43,667 bases of DNA from Rhodothermales bacterium (GCA_022825385.1 JAJDWX010000007.1:1-43667); one strand, 5' to 3'; counted from the first letter of the stretch, positions 19,101-25,438 are shown. Translations and numbers: made by a program. Notes: generated by a model not told the origin, from the sequence alone.

Positions 19101-20313
19101 AGGGACAGACTGGCCGCATCGTCCCGAACGTCCGCCGCGAGCGGGCGTCAGCGCCTTTGGCATATCGGGCGCGAACGCCCACGTCGTCGTGGAAGGATAT
19201 GGCAGCCCGGATGCAACGCCGGCGGGTTTGCCGCGCCCCGTTTCTGCGGCGGGCATGGATATTTCGGGCGAAGAACGAGCGTTCGCTCCGCGTCAGACGC
19301 GGCTCCTGCCCTTGTCGGGCAAATCCGACGAGGCGCTTCGCGAACTGGCGGGCCGCTATTTGTCGTGGCTCGACAAACTGGACGACGCCGAAGATCAGGA
19401 CCTGCTTGCCGATATGGCGTGGACGGCAGGCGCAGGGCGCAGCCATTTCGATCATCGGGCGGGTATCGCCTTCCAGGACGCCGCGTCTTTACGAAAAAAA
19501 CTACAGAACCTCGTAGAAACCGGGCAAAAACAAACGCTGCGGACGGGGACAAAGATTGGGTTTACCTGCGCTGGAGAGGGCGGCGAGTGGATTCGCGAGG
19601 GCAAGGCGCTGTACGAAAGCGAGCCGGCGGTCCGGGCCATTCTGGACCGTTGCGACCAGGTCATTCGGGAAGAAAGAAGCGCCTCCTTGCTGGACGCGAT
19701 GTTCGGCCAGACGGGCGATGCGTCCGATCTGGCGCAAGCCGCCGTCTATGCCATGGCGTCCGCGCTGGCCGCGCTGTGGTCAAGCGCCGGGATCCGGCCC
19801 GGCGTGGTCGTCGGGCGCGGCGCGGGCGAAATTGCCGCGGCGGCCGCGGCGAGCGTCTTTAGCCTGGAAGACGGGGTACGAATCGCAGCGGCGCGGGGGG
19901 CGAACAATCTGGAATCCGCCCTCGCAAACGTCGAGATCGCCTCGCCGTCCCTGATCCTGGTAAGCAGCATAACGGGCGGAATCGAAGTCCTTGACGCGGC
20001 GTACTGGCGGCGGCAAGCGCAAGAACCGGCGGCGCTCGCCGAATGCGGCAAGACGTTGGCCAACCTGAATGTTGACGCACTCCTCGAGATGGGTCCCGGC
20101 GCGGCGCCCGGCCTGATAAACCCGACAGACGACAACGCGAAGACGCTGGTTGTATTGCCAAGTCCGGGAAACAGCGGTTTTGCGGAATCGGCGGCCAGGG
20201 CGTACGAAGCGGGGCTTTCCGTTTCGTTCGGCGGGCTATTCGCGGGAGAAACGCGTCGCCGCATCTCGCTGCCGGGATATCCGTTCCAGCGCCAGTCCTA
20301 CTGGATTGCGTAG
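10183..20313 (+). CDS. type I polyketide synthase: KS-AT-DH-cMT-psiKR-ER-KR-ACP-KS-AT(inactive)
   Basis: A 3376-residue multidomain synthase. KS1 (13-442): C187 in DTACSSS, H322 in EAHGTGT, H362 in KTNIGHLE. AT1 (566-926): GHSLGE with S657, and HAFH (761-764), the malonyl-CoA type. DH (937-1236): H968 in DHRVFGCVIAP and D1141 in HPLLLDACFQ. C-methyltransferase (about 1240-1648): SAM loop VIEVGAGTGSA (1469-1479). A structural pseudo-KR follows (about 1650-1870). ER (about 1878-2194): GAGGVGL at 2020-2026. KR: TGGLGGIG from 2211, S2340, but H2353 where Tyr is usual. ACP1: DSL with S2516. KS2 (2585-3010): C2751 in ELNCASS, H2886 in EAHGGAS, H2926. AT2: GRGAGE, so Gly3213 replaces Ser, and about 90 residues are missing. 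The protein ends just after AT2, without ACP or thioesterase. A strong AAGGAG before GTG 10198 makes that an alternative start. The expected product is a reduced, methyl-branched chain. Confidence 0.95.
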   Translation: MKESIVKRGKRDQPIAIIGMACRFPNAPNISAFWRLLEAGENAVTKGSPGSGVGRIGTLFPDAEVQNDACRFGAFVEDIDLFDAAFFRISPVEAQLLDPQQRMMLETSWQAFEDAGIDPDRLRGSRTGVYAGISNNDYRGVILGGSRTADPSASLFSVAGTSLNTAIGRVAFALGLGGPAMAVDTACSSSLVAINQAVAELQQGKADLALAGGVQAILSGRLTELRGNAGMLSPDGQCKAFDASANGFVRGEGCGIVVLKRLDEAEADGDHIWGVIRSAAVNQDGASTGLTVPNGEAQERVIEEALSRAGILPSEVDYVEAHGTGTEVGDPIEINATAAVYGKGRAADNPILVGSVKTNIGHLEPTAGIAGLVKTVLSMKRGVIPKHLHFENPNPNMDWDRLPLRVTSEATDWPLSGERPPIAGVNSFGWSGTNAHVIVAGYGSPASSDEALFPMGLAGPARPVAISLPDSVPPPEEELAPRRTRLLPLSAKSDEALRDLARQYLKRDVAFKDEALLADMAWTAGVGRSQFSRRAGIVFDGGASLREGLHALAETSARPAPQTPSRIAFLYTGQGSQWVGMGEHLYQTEPVARAVLNQCDAVLREARGASLLDAMFGRAGDLSDQAWTQPAIFAIECALTALWKSVGIQPDVVLGHSLGELAAAQAAGVFSIEEGVRFAAARGELTATLPGGGAMAAIFADVAQVASALDELNAASTGTGLSIAGYNGAHQVVSGPEDKVEAISERFLAQDIRVSRLRATHAFHSALIEPMLDKLDAIVSEIAIAPPSLPLVSNVTGQALETGKLQDSAYWRRHTREPVAFARGIETLAGMGIDLVIEAGPHAVLSTMATLAWPDTAADPPVALPSLLRPSSNVSQAEADRAFTAAVATAYEAGLSVSFAGLFAGEKRRKVSLPGYPFQRERYWVEAPKRRRRSAGHPLLGERHESASGEITFETEVFPSDPSWLNDHRVFGCVIAPGAFYGAMAISASASEGSESMVIEEMQLHSPLIFPKERTDNEEGAGREMQVLLAAPGEEPSRLVRIFSKGEGEEDWTLHAECRAPSDAGARQAAEQADMESLKAALSPEDVPAFYRAKARVGIDLGPSFRTLRMIWSRAGEALGEVCFPEAPGGNDLDVHPLLLDACFQAMGAARNPGGAEDAVTYLPFGWERLWLPDRLPDRFFCHVRMREASRNREADAETGGSPEVFVGDFLLYDQRGSLVGELSGFMVKRATRAALLSAVEGVQELLYEVAWRESPLAQGLLPADFLPSPGAVADRWELFSDYLAAEGVDAGLRPAWLADLSCMARHFALSALEKLGWERKAGDAVDSEGLRQRLGVLDEHSRLFRRMLELLAQSGVLEAAGEDFVVAAGAEDPLPEGIPDNPEEFAAQVIERYAYASSEIGIFRRSAGALAEVLRGEEDPLSLLFGSGEPSAADLYFKAPIYRASNRMLGDAVRTLVAGLPEGRRLRVIEVGAGTGSATESVLPELPEGRYDYMYTDISAGFFAQAEALFGDECIEYRVLDIEKDPVEQGFDAHGYDLLIASNVLHATRYLEETLTHCRSLLAPSGHLVALENLCGQDWLDMTFGQLDGWWRFSDDCRPRYALAGPDVWRQSLGSVGFESVEILGLGGPDAAEMPDRGVILAQQPEGVAERRGVWVLAADRGGGAAYGFWRRTAAAALALELAARNQTVVLASDAGSTGEGPAEKETAVIHTSLEMARRESWRSLLEGLPADAPLSGVVHFAALDGHGFDATTAEMAEDVKRAGASALALAQGLVDADMAPEKGLWFLTRGAQALERERAGELAGATLWGFGKVLAREAPHLQPRMIDLDPDPAAPPADLANELLYPDTEDQIVRRGNRRRVARLVRIGEGADRINLPGEPGWMLGVGEDGAVAALQAPRTALESKEVRVAVEAAGLNFWDVFAALGLIDEKFLGTEFCGHIIEVGSEAASVAVGDRVVGLAFGAFGPEVATRAELVAPAPTDLSATALASMPTVFVSVALSYELAELKAGDRALIHAGAGGVGLAAIQWAQAAGAEVFATASAPKQAYLRSLGVKHVFDSRQTKFGKEILEATDGAGVDVVLNSLTAEGFIDASLACLAKGGRFVELAARDILSKEQMAAVRPDVAYYIVNLHAMKGDDPARPGALLRDVMKRLAAGELTPLIHSRWPFAEARRAIEFMRDGRHIGKIAFANSPLASGRLRADRTYLVTGGLGGIGCVLADYLADRGAGAIALNGRRAPDPEAEETIRRLRARGVTVQVEIADVTDADAIDEMLARIDETLPPLGGVIHSVGVLSDGALGNQRWERFEQVLWPKVLGAWHLHQATADRDLDMFILFSSVAGVLGNPGQSNHAAANAFLDQLAMHRRALGLPGQTIAWGAWSELGEAEEQRERIADRLEARGTDWITPQQGLRAFDQLAREDAATSVVLAADWSSYGESLEYRMPLLEDMLSAISENESGSPALADDLMSHLAETPAAEREALLVSFLQQELQAVLRLPTAPEPTVGFFDLGMDSLMAVALRNRLNRALADAYAVPNTVVFDYPDIARLASHLLEALGEVGAAPMPPPQAQPEPEPQPAAQREDDGIAIVGMACRFPGAPDISAFWRLLEAGANAVTDGRQDSGSWNHSANGLPQKYAPYRRGGFVEGIDQFDAGFFRISPIEARMMDPRQRMMLETTWLALEDAGMNPDELRGSRTGLYAGVATSEYRDLMTASDYGVNYLSTAASMTVGRIAFFLGLEGPTMPVELNCASSLVAVHQAAMGLRQGEIDMALVGGTHAALSPELTQEMADLGILSREGRCKTFDADADGFVRGEGCGMVVLKRLSEAEADGDRIWGVIRGSAVNQNGASAGPTVPNGPVQEQLIEEALSRAGVAPSEVDYLEAHGGASEFGDPIEVQAAAAVYGKGREADRPLLIGSVKTNIGHIEPAAGVAALIKAVLAMKRGKIPKHLHLENPSRHIDWSRLPVQVVSEGTDWPHRPERPPRAGVSAFGISGANAHVVVEGYGSPDATPAGLPRPVSAAGMDISGEERAFAPRQTRLLPLSGKSDEALRELAGRYLSWLDKLDDAEDQDLLADMAWTAGAGRSHFDHRAGIAFQDAASLRKKLQNLVETGQKQTLRTGTKIGFTCAGEGGEWIREGKALYESEPAVRAILDRCDQVIREERSASLLDAMFGQTGDASDLAQAAVYAMASALAALWSSAGIRPGVVVGRGAGEIAAAAAASVFSLEDGVRIAAARGANNLESALANVEIASPSLILVSSITGGIEVLDAAYWRRQAQEPAALAECGKTLANLNVDALLEMGPGAAPGLINPTDDNAKTLVVLPSPGNSGFAESAARAYEAGLSVSFGGLFAGETRRRISLPGYPFQRQSYWIA
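15135..15217 (+). repeat. 38-bp tandem duplication inside the PKS gene, read in two frames
   Basis: The sequence around CGGCGTATGGGTTCTGGCGG (from 15141) is repeated exactly 38 bases downstream, giving just over two copies. Because 38 is not a multiple of three, the first copy reads RGVWVLAADRGGG and the second AAYGFWRRTAAAA. It sits at the joint between the methyltransferase and the pseudo-KR region, where the first reading is the one expected. Confidence 0.85.
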
Positions 20314-20333
20314 CCGCTGCTTCCTCGTGCCTT

Positions 20334-20354
20334 GCGGACTTGATCAGCGTATCC
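20334..20354 (+). repeat. dispersed intergenic repeat, short copy
   Basis: GCGGACTTGATCAGCGTATCC matches the right half of the repeat at 9085-9129. It lies between the PKS stop and the ACP promoter. Confidence 0.7.
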
Positions 20355-20375
20355 GCAACGTTTTTTCGCAAAAAA

Positions 20376-20404
20376 TTGACTTTGCTCATGCAGCGCATTA
20401 TTTT
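20376..20404 (+). promoter_or_regulatory. probable promoter of the free-standing ACP gene
   Basis: TTGACT (20376-20381) and TATTTT (20399-20404) are separated by exactly 17 bases, a close match to a housekeeping sigma promoter, in an AT-rich 140-base spacer 50 bases before the ACP start. The trailing TATTTTG also resembles the Bacteroidota TAnnTTTG box. It implies that the ACP, and perhaps the transporter after it, can be transcribed separately from the PKS. Confidence 0.5.
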
Positions 20405-20453
20405 GCGCCGCACACCTTGGTAAACCCTTACAAAATCCAACCTCAAAACAACC

Positions 20454-20696
20454 ATGGCTTCAACCGAACAACGCATCAGAAACCTCATTGCAGAGAACCT
20501 GGCAATAGACGGGCAGCCGATCTCGCTGCCTGACGATTTGAACATCAGCCTTCAGAAAGCAGGCGTTTCCTCTGTGGACCTTGTCGCGTTCGCGAAAGTC
20601 GTTTCGCGGGAATTCGGCGTTGACTTTACTCCCGAAGATTGCGTCAATGTCGAAAGCGTACGAGAACTGGTCGAGCGGCTGGACGCCGACGGCTAA
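20454..20696 (+). CDS. free-standing acyl carrier protein
   Basis: An 80-residue carrier protein with the usual four-helix pattern. The attachment Ser is S40 in AGVSSVDLVAFAKVV; the residue before it is Ser instead of the usual Asp of the DSL motif. Helix III follows as NVESVRELVERL. It is too divergent to be the housekeeping fatty-acid ACP and lies 140 bases after the PKS, whose last module has no ACP of its own. It is therefore a plausible partner of the terminal KS2, or the acceptor of the finished chain. The PPTase at 22613-23401 would load it. It has its own promoter and is followed by a strong hairpin. Confidence 0.88.
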   Translation: MASTEQRIRNLIAENLAIDGQPISLPDDLNISLQKAGVSSVDLVAFAKVVSREFGVDFTPEDCVNVESVRELVERLDADG

Positions 20697-20731
20697 AATC
20701 CTCTCCGAAAGGAGAACATACGGTTCTTGCG

Positions 20732-20765
20732 CAACAGGCCCTGGATGCAAATTCGGGGCCTGTTG
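20732..20765 (+). terminator. 10-bp stem-loop between ACP and transporter
   Basis: CAACAGGCCC (20732-20741) pairs perfectly with GGGCCTGTTG (20756-20765) around a 14-base loop. It lies 36 bases after the ACP stop and 60 bases before the transporter start. No T-run follows, so it may be a weak terminator or an mRNA-stabilising or attenuating element. Confidence 0.5.
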
Positions 20766-20824
20766 GCTTATGGGGATTCGATGCAGGCTCCGCTTATTCG
20801 ATCTCCACAGCCCCAAAATTCGAC

Positions 20825-22555
20825 ATGGGCGCCAATAACCCCGGCGGTTCTTCCCGCGTCCGCTACCAGCCCGACGACAAGCTTTCGGCCACGCTTTCCC
20901 TTGGCCTTGGCTTCCAGATCGCCGTGCTCAGCATCGCTGGCGTCATACTGATTCCAACGGTGGTGATGCGCGCGGCGGGCGCGAGCGAAGCCTATGTGTC
21001 ATGGGCCGTTTTTACCGCTGTCGCGATCGGCGGCGCGGCCACCATGCTGCAAGCGGCCCGCGTCGGCCGCGTCGGCGCGGGATATATACTCGCCATGGGG
21101 CCGTCCGCCGCTTTTATTTCGGTCTGCATTACAGCAGTCGCCGAAGGCGGTCCGGGCATGCTTGCTCCCCTCGTCGTCATCACGGCGTTCGTCCCGCTTC
21201 TCTTGTCCTGGCGGCTTTCGCTATTCCAGCGACTTCTGACGCCTACCGTTGCGGGGACCGTCATCATGCTGATACCCATCACCGTGATGCCGGCCATCCT
21301 GAACTTGCTATCGGCCACGCCCCCCGACGCGCCTGCGCTGGCCGCGCCGCTAAGCGCGCTGGCGACGATACTTATTATCAGCGGCCTGGCGCTCAAGGGA
21401 ACCGGGGCCTGGCGCCTGTGGGCCCCCGTCGTCGGGGTCGTCGCCGGATCGATCCTTGGCGGCTTCTTCGGTCTGTACGACATACATCGCGTTGCTTCGG
21501 CTTCGTGGATCGGCCTGCCTGCAAACGCATGGCCTGGCCTCAATTTCGATTTCGGACCGACGTTCCGGGCGCTTCTCCCGGCATTTCTGCTCGTCGCCGT
21601 AATCAACGCCGTCCGAACGATCAGCAGCGCCGTGGCCATTCAGCGCATCTCGTGGCGCCAGGCCCGGGCAGTGGACTCCCGGGCGGTCCAGGGGGCGCTG
21701 GCCGTAGACGGCATAAGCACCCTCGTTTCCGGCCTCGCGGGAACCATGCCCAACACAGCCTATACGGTGGGCGTATCGGTTACCGACCTTACCGGCGTCG
21801 GCGCCCGCAGCGTGGGGGTCGCCGCCGGAGCGGCGTTCGTCGCCATGGCGTTTCTTCCGAAGGCGCTTGCCCTGATCCTGGCGATACCCGGTCCCGTCGT
21901 CGCTGCTTATCTCGCCGTACTCCTCGCGGCGCTCTTCATAGTTGGAATAAAGATCGTCGTGCAGGATGGAATCGATTATCGCAACGGCTTGATCGCCGGG
22001 GTTGCCTTCTTTACAGGGGTTGGCTTTCAGAGCGGCATGATATTTCCCGAATACGTTTCGGAGTTCGCAGGCGGTTTCCTGGAGAACGGGATGACGGCGG
22101 GCGGTTTCATCGCCATCCTGATGACGCTATTCGTGGAACTGACAGCGCCTCGCCGAAGCCGGCTCGAAATGTCGTTTGATTTTTCAGACTTGCCCAAAAT
22201 CACAGATTTTCTCCACGCATTTGCCTCCCGAAACGGTTTGGACGCGGCGATGGCAAACCGCCTGGACGCCGCCGCAGAGGAAACATTGCTTACGCTCATT
22301 CCGCAAGACGAAGCAGAACGCGCCCGCCGCCTGCGCCTTGTTGCGTACAAGGAAGAAGGCGACGCCGTACTCGAATTCGTTGTTTCCTCCGGAGAAGAAA
22401 ACCTTCAGGATCAGATTGCCCTGCTCAGCGAGCACGTAGACGAAACCCCTGTGGAGCGAGAAGTTTCTCTTCGGCTATTGCGACACCTTGCATCGTCCGT
22501 TCGCCACCAGCAATACCGCGAGACCGATATCGTAACCGTGCGCATGAAAACGTAG
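20825..22555 (+). CDS. NCS2-family transporter with C-terminal GHKL-like domain, copy A (altered substrate site)
   Basis: A 576-residue protein. Residues 20-440 are a nucleobase-cation symporter-2 (uracil/xanthine permease) core with about 12-14 membrane segments. The last 130 residues (from about 445) resemble the anti-sigma/histidine-kinase ATPase fold (LDAAAEETLLTL), without a clear complete ATP-binding set. It aligns without gaps to copy B at 23602-25338 through at least the first 280 residues. In the helix that holds the substrate-binding Glu of this family, copy B has ETVGD (264-268), whereas copy A reads RTISS, so a key acidic residue is lost. The TM10 motif PNT-x5-V-x2-DLTGVG is kept. 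ATG 20825 was chosen by alignment to copy B. Location beside the PKS genes suggests, but does not prove, a role in that locus. Confidence 0.85.
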   Translation: MGANNPGGSSRVRYQPDDKLSATLSLGLGFQIAVLSIAGVILIPTVVMRAAGASEAYVSWAVFTAVAIGGAATMLQAARVGRVGAGYILAMGPSAAFISVCITAVAEGGPGMLAPLVVITAFVPLLLSWRLSLFQRLLTPTVAGTVIMLIPITVMPAILNLLSATPPDAPALAAPLSALATILIISGLALKGTGAWRLWAPVVGVVAGSILGGFFGLYDIHRVASASWIGLPANAWPGLNFDFGPTFRALLPAFLLVAVINAVRTISSAVAIQRISWRQARAVDSRAVQGALAVDGISTLVSGLAGTMPNTAYTVGVSVTDLTGVGARSVGVAAGAAFVAMAFLPKALALILAIPGPVVAAYLAVLLAALFIVGIKIVVQDGIDYRNGLIAGVAFFTGVGFQSGMIFPEYVSEFAGGFLENGMTAGGFIAILMTLFVELTAPRRSRLEMSFDFSDLPKITDFLHAFASRNGLDAAMANRLDAAAEETLLTLIPQDEAERARRLRLVAYKEEGDAVLEFVVSSGEENLQDQIALLSEHVDETPVEREVSLRLLRHLASSVRHQQYRETDIVTVRMKT

Positions 22556-22566
22556 CGGCGGGAAAA

Positions 22567-22579
22567 CGGCGAGACGCCG
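22567..22579. terminator. small hairpin between convergent genes
   Basis: CGGCG-AGA-CGCCG lies in the 57-base gap between the stops of transporter copy A and the PPTase, which face each other. It could end both transcripts, but no T-run is present. Confidence 0.3.
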
Positions 22580-22612
22580 CCCTTCGCCCCCTTCTGCCGC
22601 GCCGGCCCAAAA

Positions 22613-23401
22613 TCAGGGTCTGGCGGCGCCATTCGGAGCCAGTTCATACGCCAGGGCCGCTGCGAAATGCTCGTTGCCCAGATTTTCGAGCCGCCATTCG
22701 ACGCCCGGCAGATGCGGAAATCTGAAGCGGCTCGCGCGCGCGCCGGAATACATGCCCGGCGGAATTTCGAACTGCGAAAGGTTCAGGGACAAGCCGGTCC
22801 CAAGCGCCTTGATCAAGGCTTCTTTCATAGTCCAGAGCGCAAAAAAGAGGCGGCGCTTCCGGTCTCCGCTGGCCGAAGCAAGCTGGGCGCGCTCCCCGGG
22901 AGCAAAGACCTTTCTTATCTCTCCGTCCGGGTCGTGGCGGGCGGTGCGTTCCTCCACGTCCACGCCAAGGCGGCCTTCCGGAGCCAAGGCAATCAATCCG
23001 TGTTTGCCGCTGTGACTGACACTGAAACTGATGGGCGCAGGCGCATCGTCGAGGAGCGCGAATAACTTGCCGTACCTGGACGCGCCGAAGGCAAGCTGGT
23101 CGTTTCTGCAACCGAACTGGCCGCAAAGCGCGGCGCGCAGCGCGGCGCGGCACAAGGCGAATTCCCTTCGGGGACGAGCGTGCCGGTAACGCTGTCGCCG
23201 CACCCGTTCCGCATTGTTCAGCCACGACAACGCCTCGGCCTCGCGCGCTCGATCCGGCGTCAGATCGACGTGCAGGATCACGATATCCCCTCGCTTGTCG
23301 AAAAATCGCCACCAGCGCTCGTCCATAGACGCCGCCGCGGTCATGCAGGCGGCGGGACGGGCGAACGAGGGGCGAGTACGGACTGTGGAAACGAGCGACA
23401 T
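22613..23401 (-). CDS. Sfp-type 4'-phosphopantetheinyl transferase
   Basis: A 262-residue enzyme that moves the phosphopantetheine arm of CoA to the Ser of carrier proteins. The family motifs are all visible: FSVSHSG (126-132) for CoA, GVDVEE (146-151) with Mg ligands D148 and E150, and WTMKEALIKALGTGL (190-204) with E194. The two-domain Sfp size fits. The first 25 residues are weakly conserved, and an in-frame ATG at residue 26 (position 23326) is an alternative start. It lies within the PKS locus, on the opposite strand between the two transporter copies, and is the natural activator of PKS ACP1 and the free ACP. Confidence 0.93.
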   Translation of the reverse strand: MSLVSTVRTRPSFARPAACMTAAASMDERWWRFFDKRGDIVILHVDLTPDRAREAEALSWLNNAERVRRQRYRHARPRREFALCRAALRAALCGQFGCRNDQLAFGASRYGKLFALLDDAPAPISFSVSHSGKHGLIALAPEGRLGVDVEERTARHDPDGEIRKVFAPGERAQLASASGDRKRRLFFALWTMKEALIKALGTGLSLNLSQFEIPPGMYSGARASRFRFPHLPGVEWRLENLGNEHFAAALAYELAPNGAARP

Positions 23402-23601
23402 AACGGTTTTCGCGTTCAGGGATACCCGCCAAGCCGGGCGATCCTGTCGAATATCCCAGGCAAAAATCCCTCCGAAGTTTTATCTTGCGATATATCCCCG
23501 ATTGACAGGCCCTTGCAGTCTGACAAGACCGCCACTGTTGCGACAAGATACGAAAAATCCGCCAGGCGCCGCTGCGCCCTGGCGTCACGATAAAATTCGA
23601 C

Positions 23602-25338
23602 ATGACCAACGACACGAACTCGTCTCCTGTCAACGTTCGCTACGAAGCGGACGAAAAACCGCCCTCTTCGCTCTCGTTCGGCCTCGGTTTCCAACTGGCT
23701 GCGCTATGCATATCCGGCATCGTGTTTACCCCGCTCATCGTGATTCGGGCTGCGGGCGGAACCGAAACCTACTTGTCCTGGGCCGTTTTCGCCGCCGTCA
23801 TGATCAGCGGGCTTGCGACGATCCTGCAAGCGGCGCGCGTCGGGCGGCTCGGGGCGGGATACGTGCTTCTGATGGGCACTTCCGGCGCCTTCATCGCGGT
23901 GTGCATCACGGCGCTCATGGAAGGCGGCCCGGCCATGCTCGCCACGCTGGTCATCATTTCGTCGCTTTTCCAGTTTGCGCTGGCGGCGCGACTTGCGCTC
24001 TTCCGCCGCATCCTGACCCCCGCCGTGACCGGCACGGTCATCATGCTGATCGCGGCCACCGTCATGCCCATCGTGTTCGATATGCTAAACGACGTGCCGG
24101 AGGGGTCTCCGCAACTTTCCGCGCCGGTAACCGCGCTCGTAACCATACTCGTCATTACCGGCATCGCCCTGAAGGCCAAGGGGGCCTTGCGGCTCTGGGC
24201 TCCGGTCATCGGGGTCGTCGCGGGTACGCTGGTCGGCGCATTCTACGGGCTGTACGACATGACGCGCGTGGGCGAGGCGGGCTGGTTCGGCCTGCCGGAC
24301 GGCGCCTGGCCGGGCATTGATTTTTCGTTTGGACCCGCTTTCTGGGGGCTGCTTCCGGCTTTCGTGTTCGTAACCCTCATCGGAGCCATCGAAACGGTGG
24401 GGGACGCCGTGGCCATTCAGCGCGTTTCCTGGCGGCGTCCCCGCGCGGTGGATTTCCGGGCCGTGCAGGGGGCGGTGGCGGCGGACGGGCTGGGCAACTT
24501 GCTGTCCGGCCTGGCGGGCACGGTCCCGAACACAACCTATTCGACGAGCGTGGCGGTCACCGAACTTACGGGCGTAGGCGCGCGCCGGGTCGGCATGGCC
24601 GCCGGGGCGTTTTTCGTTGTTCTTGCTTTTCTGCCCAAGGGGCTGGCGGCGTTTCTGGCCATACCCAGCCCGGTCGTCGCAGCGTATATCGCCATACTGC
24701 TGGCCATGCTTTTCGTGGTTGGCATGCGCATCGTCATTCAGGACGGGGTCGATTACCGCAAGGGGCTGGTGGTCGGCATTGCGTTCTGGGCGGGCGTCGG
24801 TTTCCAGAACGGGGTAATTTTCCCGGAATATTTCGCCGAATTCGCAGGCGGCATTTTCCAGAACGGCATGACGGCGGGCGGACTTACCGCGATCGTCCTG
24901 ACGCTGTTCATGGAACTCGCGGGACGGCGGGCGAGCCGCATGGAGGCCGCGTTCGACATATCCGTCCTGCCGGAAATTCGAGCGTTTCTGGTCGAATTTA
25001 CTTCCCGCAGCGGATGGAACCGGACCATGGGAGACCGGCTCGAAGCCGCCGCCGAAGAAACGTTGCTTACGCTCTTCGATCAGGACAAGGCAAAGGGCGA
25101 AGCGCGGCGGCTGCGCCTGACGGCCCGGAAGGAGGGCGACGAGGCGGTGCTGGAATTCGTCGCCTCCGCCGGGGAGGAGAATCTTCAGGATCAAATGGCG
25201 CTACTTGGGGAGCAAACCGCCGTGGAGCCGGTCGAGCAGGAAATTTCGCTCCGGCTATTGCGCCATGTCGCTTCCTCCGTCCGCCATCAGATGTATCATA
25301 ACACCGATATCGTGACGGTTCACGTAAAAGTCCGGTGA
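23602..25338 (+). CDS. NCS2-family transporter with C-terminal GHKL-like domain, copy B
   Basis: A 578-residue protein with the same plan as copy A: a membrane core (residues 20-440) and a soluble C-terminal domain (from about 445; LEAAAEETLLTLF, then a region ending HNTDIVTVHVKVR). This copy keeps the family substrate residues: IETVGD (263-268) with E264 and the TM10 stretch PNTTYSTSVAVTELTGVG. NCS2 proteins import uracil, xanthine or other purines with protons or sodium. The extra domain resembles RsbW-like anti-sigma ATPases and could regulate the transporter; this is inferred from pattern only. It starts 200 bases upstream of the PPTase start, divergently. ATG 23602 gives a short hydrophilic leader. 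Confidence 0.87.
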   Translation: MTNDTNSSPVNVRYEADEKPPSSLSFGLGFQLAALCISGIVFTPLIVIRAAGGTETYLSWAVFAAVMISGLATILQAARVGRLGAGYVLLMGTSGAFIAVCITALMEGGPAMLATLVIISSLFQFALAARLALFRRILTPAVTGTVIMLIAATVMPIVFDMLNDVPEGSPQLSAPVTALVTILVITGIALKAKGALRLWAPVIGVVAGTLVGAFYGLYDMTRVGEAGWFGLPDGAWPGIDFSFGPAFWGLLPAFVFVTLIGAIETVGDAVAIQRVSWRRPRAVDFRAVQGAVAADGLGNLLSGLAGTVPNTTYSTSVAVTELTGVGARRVGMAAGAFFVVLAFLPKGLAAFLAIPSPVVAAYIAILLAMLFVVGMRIVIQDGVDYRKGLVVGIAFWAGVGFQNGVIFPEYFAEFAGGIFQNGMTAGGLTAIVLTLFMELAGRRASRMEAAFDISVLPEIRAFLVEFTSRSGWNRTMGDRLEAAAEETLLTLFDQDKAKGEARRLRLTARKEGDEAVLEFVASAGEENLQDQMALLGEQTAVEPVEQEISLRLLRHVASSVRHQMYHNTDIVTVHVKVR

Positions 25339-25438
25339 TCGCGGCGGATGCCTGCAAACGCGCTCCGCCTGGCGATGCTTGCCGGATGGAAAGCGGGCTG
25401 GCCGATTGCCTGCCGCAGGGCGGCTTCTGCCCAGCCTC

